NCBI GenBank assembly: GCA_026418615.1
Contig: JAOAAY010000009.1
Location: 1-50,321 of the forward strand
From: Candidatus Sumerlaeaceae bacterium
GTDB lineage: Bacteria; Sumerlaeota; Sumerlaeia; Sumerlaeales; Sumerlaeaceae
Direction of reading: 5' to 3'
DNA: 50,321 nucleotides
The notes beneath the pieces are model-generated. The model saw nothing but the letters and a program-made list of their open reading frames with translations, did not search any database and was not told the origin of the DNA. Each line of letters opens with the position of its first letter. Position 1 is the first letter of the stretch. Positions 27,574-36,277 of this stretch are shown here, piece after piece. Made by a program: the position numbers and the translations under genes.

Positions 27574-29187
27574 ATGTCATGGTTGAAAAGGCTGATCCGG
27601 TTTGCGGCCGCATTCGCGGCGGCTGGGTTGCTGGGCGGCTGCGCCCGTCCCGGCGGCGACGACACTCGGGCATCTGCCACGGAAAAAGTGTTCAATGCCG
27701 TGATGGTGGCCGAGCCAAAGCGCCTTGATCCGGCTTTTTGTTACGACCTGTACGAAGGGATCGTCAGCGGTCTTATCCACGAGGGGCTGGTTTTCTTTGG
27801 GCGGGAGAACGAGATTCTGCCGGGTCTGGCCGAGCGATGGGAGATCAGTCCGGACGGGCGCTCGTACACCTTTGCCCTGCGCGAGGCTTTCTTTAGCGAT
27901 GGTCGGCCGGTGACCTCCGCGGATGTCCGCTATTCATTCACGCGCATCTTGCGACCGGCTACGAACAGCGAACGCAAATGGCTTTTTGACTCGGTGGAGG
28001 GCGCGGACGAAGTCGCCTCGGGCACCGCTACCGACTTGCGCGGTCTCGAAACACCAGATCCACGAACAGTCATTATCCGCCTCAAGCGGCCCGATGCCGC
28101 ATTCCTCACCAAACTGGCCATGCCCAACGCCGCGATCATCCCGGAAGATTCGGCCGGGCGAACCGCGCCCGACCGGGCATACGATACTGCGCCGGTAGGA
28201 GCCGGACCTTGGAGACTCGATAAATGGCTGCGCGATCGACGCCTCGAGTTCCGGCGAAACGAGCACCATTGGGGCGGGCGTTTCCCCCTCGACCGGCTGC
28301 TCATGCATATTCAGACCGACGACCGCGTGATGCAGCAAGGTTTCGAGGCGGGCAACCTTGACATCCACACGGTGAGTTTCACCGCGTGGCCCCAATGGAG
28401 CGCTGATCCCGCCCGCCGCGAGCGAATGATGCCCGTTCAGGAATTGAATACCTATTACATAGGCATTATGTGCTCCAAACCGCACCTCGCCGACCGCCGG
28501 GTGCGTCAAGCCATCGCCCATGCCATTGACGCCGACGGAATCTTTGAAAATCTTCAACGCGGTCGGGGCATTCGGGCGGCCGGCCCGGTCGTCCCGGGGG
28601 TACCCGGTTACCGGCAGCACCTCAGCCCGCGGCGTCAGGACATTGCGCGCGCCCGGGCGCTGTTGGCCGAGGCCGGGGCGCAAGGCCTCAACCTCGATTT
28701 TTGGTTCACGCAGGAAAACCTGACCGCCGAGATCGTGGCCGCTGCCCGCGCGGGACTGGAGGAGGCAGGCTTCAAGGTTAACCTTGTCCGACGCGACAAC
28801 CCGTCGCTGCGCCAAGCGATTTACAATGGCGAACCAGACCTCTACTTTTGGTCTTGGTGGCTGGATTACCCGGACATTGAGAATGCGTTGGAACCGACAT
28901 TTCACTCGCGCAATATCCCCTTCGGCGGAAACGGTGCGCGATACAGCAACCCGGAGGCCGACGCTTTGATGGACGCGGCACGCGCAGAATCAGACCCCGA
29001 TCGCCGCATCGCCCTGTACCAGCAGGTTGAAGACATTGTCCGCGACGACTGCCCGTGGGTCTTCCTTTATCATCGCCGCTCCTATGTGATGGTGCAGCCG
29101 TGGGTCACCGGCTACAAGCCAGCCATTATGTACAATGCGGACCGCTTCACGGAGGTGGATGTGGATCTCGCAAAGAAAAGGCACTGA
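27574..29187 (+). CDS. Oligopeptide/dipeptide ABC transporter substrate-binding lipoprotein (copy 1)
   Basis: A 537-residue SBP_bac_5 family protein (DppA/OppA type). The lipobox LLGGC places the lipidated Cys at 23, so it is membrane-anchored outside the cytoplasm. Family features: LDPAFCYDLYEGIVSGLIHEGL near the start, [32 protein letters not shown], and [25 protein letters not shown] near the end. A DppB-like permease follows after seven bases. The ligand is probably a peptide, but nickel, haem or sugar binding occurs in this family. It is clearly related along its whole length to the lipoprotein at 37686-39287. Confidence 0.9.
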   Translation: MSWLKRLIRFAAAFAAAGLLGGCARPGGDDTRASATEKVFNAVMVAEPKRLDPAFCYDLYEGIVSGLIHEGLVFFGRENEILPGLAERWEISPDGRSYTFALREAFFSDGRPVTSADVRYSFTRILRPATNSERKWLFDSVEGADEVASGTATDLRGLETPDPRTVIIRLKRPDAAFLTKLAMPNAAIIPEDSAGRTAPDRAYDTAPVGAGPWRLDKWLRDRRLEFRRNEHHWGGRFPLDRLLMHIQTDDRVMQQGFEAGNLDIHTVSFTAWPQWSADPARRERMMPVQELNTYYIGIMCSKPHLADRRVRQAIAHAIDADGIFENLQRGRGIRAAGPVVPGVPGYRQHLSPRRQDIARARALLAEAGAQGLNLDFWFTQENLTAEIVAAARAGLEEAGFKVNLVRRDNPSLRQAIYNGEPDLYFWSWWLDYPDIENALEPTFHSRNIPFGGNGARYSNPEADALMDAARAESDPDRRIALYQQVEDIVRDDCPWVFLYHRRSYVMVQPWVTGYKPAIMYNADRFTEVDVDLAKKRH

Positions 29188-29194
29188 CCCTCCC

Positions 29195-30124
29195 GTGACC
29201 GGCTATATCCTCCGCCGCCTACTGCAAGTTCTGCCCACTCTTGCCGGAGTGGCCGTGCTGACATTTGTGCTGATGCGCGTGCTGCCAGGTGATCCCACAC
29301 TCATGTTTGGCCAAACCGTGAGCGAGGATGTGCGCGCACGGCTGCGCGCCGAGTGGCACTTGGATGATCCCCCTTTGCAGCAGTTCTGGCACTATGTCAA
29401 AGGAGTGCCCTTCCTTGACCTTGGGGTCTCGATGAAACTCGGGGTGCCGGTGCGGGATCTGATCCTCGACTATTTCGTGCGCACGGCGCAATTGGCCGCT
29501 GCCGCGTTTGTGCTCGCCGTGACACTCGGGCTTTCAATAGGTATATTGGCGGCGCTCATGAAAGACACATGGGTGGACCGTGCGTGCATGTTCGTGGCGC
29601 TTCTCGGCATTTCCACGCCAGTGTTCGTTGTGGGCATTGGGGCTATTCTCATCGCCGTGGCGCTCGGTTGGCGCCACATCAGCGGGACCGGCCCCGGCGA
29701 CGGCCTCGATCCGCGCTACCTCGTCTTGCCGGCCATGACACTCGGCTCGCGCAGCATCGCCTATTTGGCGCGCATGACACGCGCCAGCGTGCTGGAGGTC
29801 AGCACGGCCGATTACCTGCGCACGGCACGGGCCAAAGGGTTGCCCGAACACACCGTCGTCCTCAAGCACCTGCTTAAGAACGCCATGATCCCTATCATCA
29901 CCGTCATCGGTCTCAGCCTTGCGGACTATCTCACAGGCGCCATTCTGACCGAAACCGTGTTCCAATGGCCCGGGCTCGGATTTCTCATCAAGAATGCCAT
30001 CCTCTTCCGCGACCTGCCGGTGATCATGGGCACGGTGCTTTTCACGACCTTCATCTTCGTGACCATGAACTTTGTCGTGGATTTGCTCTACGCTTGGTTT
30101 GATCCGCGTATCCGGTTCGGCTGA
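29195..30124 (+). CDS. Peptide ABC transporter permease, DppB/OppB type
   Basis: A 309-residue inner-membrane permease with about six spans. A frame opens at 29135 inside the preceding gene; the GTG at 29195 gives the usual DppB start (TGYILRRLLQVLPTL) and lies seven bases after the binding-protein stop, so it is chosen. Seen: VLMRVLPGDP, the periplasmic loop with ARLRAEWHLDDPP, and the ATPase-docking loop LRTARAKGLPEHTVVLKHLLKNAMIP. A complete importer also needs a DppC-type permease and DppD/DppF ATPases; none follows, because the next gene is convergent. The missing parts must be encoded elsewhere, or the locus is a broken operon. Confidence 0.9.
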   Translation: MTGYILRRLLQVLPTLAGVAVLTFVLMRVLPGDPTLMFGQTVSEDVRARLRAEWHLDDPPLQQFWHYVKGVPFLDLGVSMKLGVPVRDLILDYFVRTAQLAAAAFVLAVTLGLSIGILAALMKDTWVDRACMFVALLGISTPVFVVGIGAILIAVALGWRHISGTGPGDGLDPRYLVLPAMTLGSRSIAYLARMTRASVLEVSTADYLRTARAKGLPEHTVVLKHLLKNAMIPIITVIGLSLADYLTGAILTETVFQWPGLGFLIKNAILFRDLPVIMGTVLFTTFIFVTMNFVVDLLYAWFDPRIRFG

Positions 30125-30149
30125 CCGGATTTGCGACGCACACGAAATG

Positions 30150-31418
30150 TTATTCGTAAAGCGTCCAATCCCCGACCCCTGCATTTGCGGCGATTCGGTA
30201 AATTTGGTTGCCAAATAACGAATTGACATACAGCGCGCCGTCGGGACCGGTGCGGATGTCACTGATGGAGATGAATCCCTGCCCGAAGAGAATTTGCGAG
30301 TTGGAGTCGCCCGTATCCAGCACGAGATCGGCAAGAGCGCCCGTCAGGACAAAACCATTGCGGGCGGGGTTGAGCGGAAACCGGTAGATCCGGCCATTGT
30401 TCCCATCGCCCACAAAACAGTTGTGCAGGTACTGCACTCCCATGCCTGTTCCTCTCGCAAAGTGGATAGCCGTCACAGCCACCGGCGAGAACCAGGAAAA
30501 CTCGGGGTCGCTGTAGGTGCCGACGCCGCTGAAGGTGTGAAAGCCGGGCGCCGTATAAAACTGGCCGCGCGAAAGCGGGCCCATGTTGCGCCGCCAGCCG
30601 CTGTTGAAAGCGGGCAGCACGAGGTTCACCTCGTCATATTCGCCGGGGCCGTTCTCCGTTTGCCACAGATGACCCGTCACAGGGTCGAAATCGAGGCCGA
30701 AACTGTTGCGGATTCCGTAAGCATAGAGCCGCTGGAGCGAGGCATTGCTGCCGGCAACCGCAAAGAACGGGCCGGCCTCGGCTCCCGTCGGAGTCGAGCC
30801 GTCCGGGTTCACCCGCAAGATGGACGCCGTATCGGCCGGAGCCGGGCCTGAAGCGAAATTCTCCAACTGACTTGTGCGGTTCAGATCTCCAATGACGATA
30901 TGCAACTTCTGCTCCGCCGTGGAACTTGTTGGCGGACCGAACCGCAGGATGCCACCATTATGATTGTCACCGGGAGTGGACGGAAGAATGAGGATGGTCG
31001 TCTGACTGGTGAGCGTCGAACCATTCCAAGTGTACCGGTTCACCCGGTGGTCAATATCCGGGCCGCCATCCATGGTGGCGCGAGTATAGTACACATAGAC
31101 AAACTGATTACTGGAAAAATTGGGATCCAACTCGATGTTGAGCAGGCCTTGTTCGTTGGCGGTCGCCACGGGCAGATCCAAGGCGACGGTAGGCGACACA
31201 ACCCCATTGGTGACCCGCCGCACCTGGCCGGTATGCTGGGAACAAACAAGCAGATCATTCGGCCCAATGAAGGTGAAGGCCACAGGCCGTGTGATCGGAC
31301 CGCCCGAGGTGATGACCGGTGAGACTGTGAGCGCCGGATCCACGACCGTTTGAGCCAGCGTCTGATGACACAGGCTGACCAAGGTCAAAACGGGTAAAAA
31401 CCAGAAATGTCGAATCAT
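30150..31418 (-). CDS. Secreted glucose/sorbosone dehydrogenase-type beta-propeller (PQQ-dependent family)
   Basis: A 422-residue protein with a signal peptide (MIRHFWFLPVLTLVSLCHQTLAQ). The ATG at 31418 is preferred over an open frame running back to 31757, which overlaps the divergent gene and has no signal sequence. Six-bladed propeller motifs of the GSDH family are seen: RPVAFTFIGPNDLLVCSQ, GLLNIELDPNFSSNQFVYVYYT, DNHNGGILRFGP, YAYGIRNSFGLDFDP, LWQTENGP with YDEVNL, and a closing ISDIRTGPDGALYV. These enzymes oxidise sugars in the periplasm with PQQ; several homologues have lost activity or do not bind PQQ. No pqq genes are in the window, so cofactor use is inference. Confidence 0.8.
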   Translation of the reverse strand: MIRHFWFLPVLTLVSLCHQTLAQTVVDPALTVSPVITSGGPITRPVAFTFIGPNDLLVCSQHTGQVRRVTNGVVSPTVALDLPVATANEQGLLNIELDPNFSSNQFVYVYYTRATMDGGPDIDHRVNRYTWNGSTLTSQTTILILPSTPGDNHNGGILRFGPPTSSTAEQKLHIVIGDLNRTSQLENFASGPAPADTASILRVNPDGSTPTGAEAGPFFAVAGSNASLQRLYAYGIRNSFGLDFDPVTGHLWQTENGPGEYDEVNLVLPAFNSGWRRNMGPLSRGQFYTAPGFHTFSGVGTYSDPEFSWFSPVAVTAIHFARGTGMGVQYLHNCFVGDGNNGRIYRFPLNPARNGFVLTGALADLVLDTGDSNSQILFGQGFISISDIRTGPDGALYVNSLFGNQIYRIAANAGVGDWTLYE

Positions 31419-31628
31419 CGGAGTATCTCTTTGTGAACACGGGGCATTGCACAAGGCCTGCGGGCACACCGGCCACCGGATGCCCGGCGCCGGAGTGCCC
31501 TCAAACCGTGGGCGAAAAGTTGTACCGCAACAGTTCTGTTTTATGCCGGGTCCGGACGGCTCCGGATCTGGGGTCCGCTCCGGATTCCTATTGAGCGTGC
31601 CGAACGCCTCCCCCACTTTTCGCCCATC

Positions 31629-32831
31629 ATGAGCGTTCAGAAATCCCTCGACCGAAAACTGGCAGAAATCAGGGCCAATCCCTCGGGCTCCAAAGCCTTC
31701 ATTATCGCGGATGCCAAAGACGCCGACATGGCTTACGGTCTGGCCGCGCCGGGACAATCACCCGAGTATCACGGGCAGGAGGGGCGCTTCCGGACTTTGG
31801 AAGAGTATCGGCAATTGATGCGGGATGTGGTGCGTCAGGGACTGGTGGACATCATGCTGATGAGTGCCAGTTCCAACGAGGTGCTCACAATTCGCGAGCG
31901 ACTGTTCGACAATTCCCACATTACGCCGGCCGCGCGCGCCAATGACACTTCAGATATTTTTGTGGTGCGCGGCGGAGCCTATACCTCGCACCCGAGCATT
32001 CCGTTTCGGACCGCGACGATTGACCAGATCCAGTGCGGCAAGGCGGAGTGCGAGGTGGCAGAGCGAGCCCTCGGTGCAGATTTGGGGCTTTATTCGCTGA
32101 CCTTTAATAACGACCCGCCGCGCGATGTGGCGATGCTCGAGCGCTATCGGGAATTCCGCCTCGAAGCCGAGCGCAAGGGGTTTCGCCACTTTCTTGAAGT
32201 GTTCGACCCGAACGCCGCGGGTGCGGTGGACGCGGATAAGTTGGGCGACTTCATCAACGATCACATTGCGCGGACATTGGCGGGCGTACCGTCCGCCGGG
32301 CGGCCGATTTTCCTTAAAATTGCCTACCACGGCCCCCGCGCCATGGAGGCGCTGGCCCGTTACGCGCCGGATCTCGTCCCGGGTGTGCTCGGTGGCGCCT
32401 CCGGAACGACTTTCGATGCCTTCAATCTTTTGTACGAGGCCAAAAAGTACGGCGCGCGTGCAGCCCTGTTTGGCCGTAAAATCAACAATGCCGAGCACCA
32501 ACTGGCCTTTATTGAATTCCTGCGGCTAATCGCCGACGACGAGGTGGGCCCGACGGAAGCCGTGAAAGCCTATCATGGGGTCCTGCAGAGACTGGGAATC
32601 AAACCGTACCGCCCCCTCGAGGAGGATTTGCAGGCCACCGTGCAGGCGACCAGTTACGGCGGTTCCAAGCCCAAGGCCACCATAGTGAAACCCGCGACAA
32701 CGCCCGCGCCGGCTGTTGGCGCCCGACCCGATTTTGACCGCGAACTCACGACCGACGAAATCGCGGCGCTGAGCCCGCTCGAGAAGATTGATTACAACCT
32801 TCGCCGTCGCGACCGCATTTTCGGGCGGTGA
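31629..32831 (+). CDS. Uncharacterised protein, probable aldolase-like TIM barrel
   Basis: No named family is recognised with certainty. The 400 residues are soluble and look like an alpha/beta barrel: AFIIADAKDADMAYG, VDIMLMSASSNEV, ADLGLYSLTFNN, FRHFLEVFDPNA, RPIFLKIAYHGPRAM (a lysine placed like the Schiff-base lysine of class I aldolases), GVLGGASGTTFDAFNLLYEAKKYG (phosphate-grip-like) and ARAALFGRKINNAE. This order resembles DhnA/LacD-type class I aldolases. The last 60 residues are a Pro/Ala linker and a charged tail. It lies alone, 210 bases from a divergent sugar dehydrogenase-like gene. A role in sugar-phosphate metabolism is a guess; no clear ribosome site is seen. Confidence 0.6.
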   Translation: MSVQKSLDRKLAEIRANPSGSKAFIIADAKDADMAYGLAAPGQSPEYHGQEGRFRTLEEYRQLMRDVVRQGLVDIMLMSASSNEVLTIRERLFDNSHITPAARANDTSDIFVVRGGAYTSHPSIPFRTATIDQIQCGKAECEVAERALGADLGLYSLTFNNDPPRDVAMLERYREFRLEAERKGFRHFLEVFDPNAAGAVDADKLGDFINDHIARTLAGVPSAGRPIFLKIAYHGPRAMEALARYAPDLVPGVLGGASGTTFDAFNLLYEAKKYGARAALFGRKINNAEHQLAFIEFLRLIADDEVGPTEAVKAYHGVLQRLGIKPYRPLEEDLQATVQATSYGGSKPKATIVKPATTPAPAVGARPDFDRELTTDEIAALSPLEKIDYNLRRRDRIFGR

Positions 32832-33113
32832 CCAGAAGCCCATTCTTAGGGACGATTTTCACGGTTGGAGCCCGCCGTACTGGGCAACCGTGCGAACGGT
32901 GCTTCTCAAGCGGATACCAGAAGTGACTCGCCGCCAAACGCTGGCCGCCCATGAAAAAGTGTTTTTGCCCCAAGGAATGATGATCCAACCTTTTGCGAGT
33001 GCTGGGGCGGGGCGCAAAGCGTTTGCATTGGAATCGAACCCTTTTCTCATGGCCTCGCGCCACAGCGCTTTCGCGGTGAGCAAGTTGGTGTCCCGGCCCG
33101 AAGCCGCTTGTTG

Positions 33114-34913
33114 TCAGGCGGCAGGGCGGCGGCCGTTTTCGCGGTACTGGAGTTCATACAGTTTTCTGTAAAGGCCGTCGCGCTGGAGCAACTCCGCGTG
33201 GGTGCCGCTCTCGTGCACGCGGCCGTGGTGCATGACGATGATGCGGTCGGCCCTCTGAATGGTGGACAGCCGGTGGGCAATCACGATCGCCGTGCGCCCC
33301 TGCAATAATTTTGACAAGGCGTCCTGGATGAGCGCTTCGGTTTCCGTGTCAATGCTTGCGGTGGCTTCGTCGAGAATGAGAATCTGCGGGTCATAAGCCA
33401 GAGCCCGCGCGAACGACAGCAACTGCTTCTGGCCGACGGATAGGGTCGCCCCGCGTTCGCGAACCTCAGCATCATAGCCTCCGGGCAGGGCTTCGATGAA
33501 CGAAGCAGCGTTCACCAGCCGTGCGGCCTCGCGCACCTGACTGTCGGTGATGGCCGGATTCCCGAGCCGGATGTTGGAGGCCACTGTTCCCGTGAAAAGG
33601 AACGGATCCTGCTGCACGGTCGCAATGCTGCGGCGCAAATCGGCCGGGTCGAATTCCCGAATGTCGGTCCCGTCAATCAGGATCGCGCCGCGCTGGACAT
33701 CGTAGAAACGCAACAAAAGGTTTGTCAGAGTGCTTTTGCCGCTGCCCGTGGCCCCTACGAGCGCCACTGTCTCACCCCGGCCTACACGGAAACTGACATC
33801 CCGAATGACCCACTGCGTGCCGTCGTAGGCGAACCAAACCCGATCGAAGACGATCTCGTTTTTCAACCCCGGGTAGGCGCGGGGGGTTCGCGGTGGTTGC
33901 ACGGACAGGGGGGTATCAAGCAATTGAAAAATGCGCTCGCTGGCCGCCACGGCTGTCTGAAAAATATTAAACTTTTCCGTCAGATCCCGTATCGGTTGAA
34001 ACAGTCGCTGCGTGTACTGGATGAAAAGAACGACCGTCCCCAGCGTGATGGTTCCGCTCATGGCCGAGATTCCGCCGCGCCAAACGATGAGCGCCACACC
34101 GAGAGCCGCGATGAGTTCCACGGCTGGCACGAACACTGCAAAAATTAAAACACCCCGGACATTGGCCTCGCGATAGTCGTCGTTGAGTTCGCGAAAGCGG
34201 GTCAGGTTGGACGCTTCCCGGTTGTATGCCTGGACGGTGCGCATGCCGCTGATGTTTTCCTGCAGGTATGTGTTCAACTTGGACAGGCGGGCGCGGGCAT
34301 CGCTGTAGGCCTGCCGGGCATGCCGGCGATAAAGTTCGGCGACGGCGAGAAGCAGCGGGATCGTCAGAAACACGAGGAGCGCCAGCCACGGGTTGATCCA
34401 CACCATGATCGCCGCGATGCCGAGGAGCAGGAACACATCGCCAGCCAGGGTCATGATACCCTGAGAGAACATCTCGTTGAGCGCTTGCACATCGCTTGTC
34501 AGCCGGGTGATGAGCCGCCCGACGGGGCTGCGGTCGTAAAATGCCACGGGTAAGCGCTGCAGATGGGCGAAGAGTTGAGCCCGCAGGTCGAACATGGCCC
34601 TCTGCCCCACGCTGGCGATCATGTAACTCTGGACATACTCGATCCCGAACATGGCCAGCACCGTGGCCATGTACAGGGCGCTCATGCGGGCAATGCCCGG
34701 CATGTCGCCCGCCGCGATGTAAACATCTATCGTGAGTTTCACGATGTACGGGCCGGCCAGTTGCAGCAGCGCCATGACCAGCGAGATGAGACTCGAGACG
34801 ACGATCAACCCTTTGTATGGCGACACATACTTAAGAAGCCGTAACGCCAGGCGCCGGTCCGTCACCGACGCGCTGCGGGCGTCGTCTTCGGAGGAAAAAT
34901 GAGAAGCGGCCAT
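33114..34913 (-). CDS. ABC exporter (fused membrane and ATPase domains, MsbA-like)
   Basis: A 599-residue half-transporter. The ATG at 34913 (MAASHFSSEDD) is chosen over an open frame back to 35354 that crosses the divergent gene. An N-terminal six-span membrane domain (about 25-325, with PVAFYDRSPVGRLITRLTSDV) precedes the ATPase domain: Walker A GATGSGKST (about 387-395), Q-loop VQQDPFLF, signature LSVGQKQL, Walker B ILILDEATASID and H-loop AIVIAHRLST. LSVGQ replaces the commonest LSGGQ. It should dimerise and export a lipid, drug or peptide; substrate unknown. No partner half-transporter is adjacent, so a homodimer is likely. Confidence 0.92.
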   Translation of the reverse strand: MAASHFSSEDDARSASVTDRRLALRLLKYVSPYKGLIVVSSLISLVMALLQLAGPYIVKLTIDVYIAAGDMPGIARMSALYMATVLAMFGIEYVQSYMIASVGQRAMFDLRAQLFAHLQRLPVAFYDRSPVGRLITRLTSDVQALNEMFSQGIMTLAGDVFLLLGIAAIMVWINPWLALLVFLTIPLLLAVAELYRRHARQAYSDARARLSKLNTYLQENISGMRTVQAYNREASNLTRFRELNDDYREANVRGVLIFAVFVPAVELIAALGVALIVWRGGISAMSGTITLGTVVLFIQYTQRLFQPIRDLTEKFNIFQTAVAASERIFQLLDTPLSVQPPRTPRAYPGLKNEIVFDRVWFAYDGTQWVIRDVSFRVGRGETVALVGATGSGKSTLTNLLLRFYDVQRGAILIDGTDIREFDPADLRRSIATVQQDPFLFTGTVASNIRLGNPAITDSQVREAARLVNAASFIEALPGGYDAEVRERGATLSVGQKQLLSFARALAYDPQILILDEATASIDTETEALIQDALSKLLQGRTAIVIAHRLSTIQRADRIIVMHHGRVHESGTHAELLQRDGLYRKLYELQYRENGRRPAA

Positions 34914-35033
34914 GTCTTTCTTTGTACCGTGCCCGCTACCCGCCCCGACTGCCTTTATGCACCGCGCCGGGCGGGCGGCGGTCCAAATCGCACCTTGAGC
35001 GCGCTCATCCGAGCATCGTAGCAGTCGCGCGTC

Positions 35034-36155
35034 ATGAAAAAGACCATGCTCTTTGCGAGTGTCCTCACGGTGTTGGCTGCATCGGTTGTGCAGCCGGCTC
35101 CGGCTCCACCTCGCGCCACACCCGTGCGCCCTCGCCTCAGCGTTCCTGCTCCGCGCCGGCTGGCGCCTGCATCCCCCGAGACCACGAGTGTCATCGGCGG
35201 GCTTCCGCGCATTCAATTGGGGGAATTTCCCAATCCGGACACCTCGCGCCTTCCACGCGACTCGAACGGGCAGCCGCTGGTGGCCCGCGTCAATGGCCAA
35301 GGGGTGACCCTTGCCGCATTCCAACGCAAAGAGACGACTTTTGCCGCGCAGCAAGGCATGATAACACCGAACGAACGCAGGGGGCTACGGGCGGCTTTGG
35401 CAGCCCGCGTGCTCGATGAGGTCATTGACGACGAGTTGCTGCGCCAATTCGCGCGCTCCCAAGCCATACGCGTCACAGAAGACGCCATCACCGAGCGCCT
35501 TCGCGCCGAAAACGAGAGACTGCCCCCGGGTAGAAAAATCCAGGACGAGGCGAGTCGCCTCGGCCGCACGATGACCGACATCCGCGAGCAATTGCGAGAT
35601 ACCATCCTGAGGGAACTGTGCGAGGACCGGATGCTCTTTCTGGTGAAACCCGCCAGCGAACTGGAGGTGCAGCAGCGCCTGCAGTCAGGCATGTCCGTGA
35701 CAACGGGAACCGAGGAAGTCCGTTTGTCGCGCATCCTCATTCGTCCGCCGCTCGATGTTCCCACTACCGCAGCGGCAGATGAAGCCGCCCGCAGGGCTGA
35801 GGCTGTTCTGGCTGAAATCCGAGCGGGACTGCCTTTTGACGAAGCCGCCAGACACTACTCCGACGACCCGCTCACCAGTTCGACGGGGGGAGATCTCGGT
35901 TATTTCGTGCCGGGTATGCTTCAGCCTGAATATCAGGCTGCGGTGGCGAAGATGCAAGTCGGCGAGATTTCCGGCGTCATTCGCACGCCGGTCGGCTGCC
36001 ACATTCTGACTCTGACCGATCGTAGGGAGGGGGACATCCGGACGCGTCTGCGCCGCGAGCGCGCGCGGGCGGCATTGGCCGAAGAACTGGCGGCCATGCG
36101 CCGCCGCGCGAAGATCGAACGCTACATCGAGGTCATGGAGACCGGTGGAAAATGA
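35034..36155 (+). CDS. Periplasmic peptidyl-prolyl isomerase, SurA/PpiC type
   Basis: A 373-residue exported foldase. A signal peptide (MKKTMLFASVLTVLAASVVQPA) and a proline-rich stretch precede a helical chaperone region (about 85-220, LARVNGQGVTL-like opening through EDRMLFLVKPASE) and one parvulin domain (about 229-330: SRILIRPP, FDEAARHYSDDPLTSSTGGDLGYF, VGEISGVIRTPVGCHILTLTDRR). SurA has two parvulin domains; this has one, as in PrsA/PpiC. It probably helps outer-membrane or secreted proteins fold. It diverges from an ABC exporter with 120 bases between start codons. Confidence 0.87.
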   Translation: MKKTMLFASVLTVLAASVVQPAPAPPRATPVRPRLSVPAPRRLAPASPETTSVIGGLPRIQLGEFPNPDTSRLPRDSNGQPLVARVNGQGVTLAAFQRKETTFAAQQGMITPNERRGLRAALAARVLDEVIDDELLRQFARSQAIRVTEDAITERLRAENERLPPGRKIQDEASRLGRTMTDIREQLRDTILRELCEDRMLFLVKPASELEVQQRLQSGMSVTTGTEEVRLSRILIRPPLDVPTTAAADEAARRAEAVLAEIRAGLPFDEAARHYSDDPLTSSTGGDLGYFVPGMLQPEYQAAVAKMQVGEISGVIRTPVGCHILTLTDRREGDIRTRLRRERARAALAEELAAMRRRAKIERYIEVMETGGK

Positions 36156-36277
36156 TCTGCGGGCAGCGAATTTGATTGCCACGCGGTGTAGTGGCTTTCA
36201 GACGGTTTGTCCGCGGTTAGTGACTCCCGCCGGGGATTTGCAAGACGCGATCAATCTGACATAGGAGAGGAGCGCCC

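Noticed and set aside
33029..33041. Minus-strand sequence resembling a tRNA T-loop (GGTTCGATTCCA)
   Set aside because: The flanking bases do not form a T stem, and no D arm, anticodon arm or acceptor stem is found.
32832..33113. Small frames between the aldolase-like gene and the ABC exporter
   Set aside because: Overlapping random frames on both strands without ribosome sites; the gap appears non-coding.
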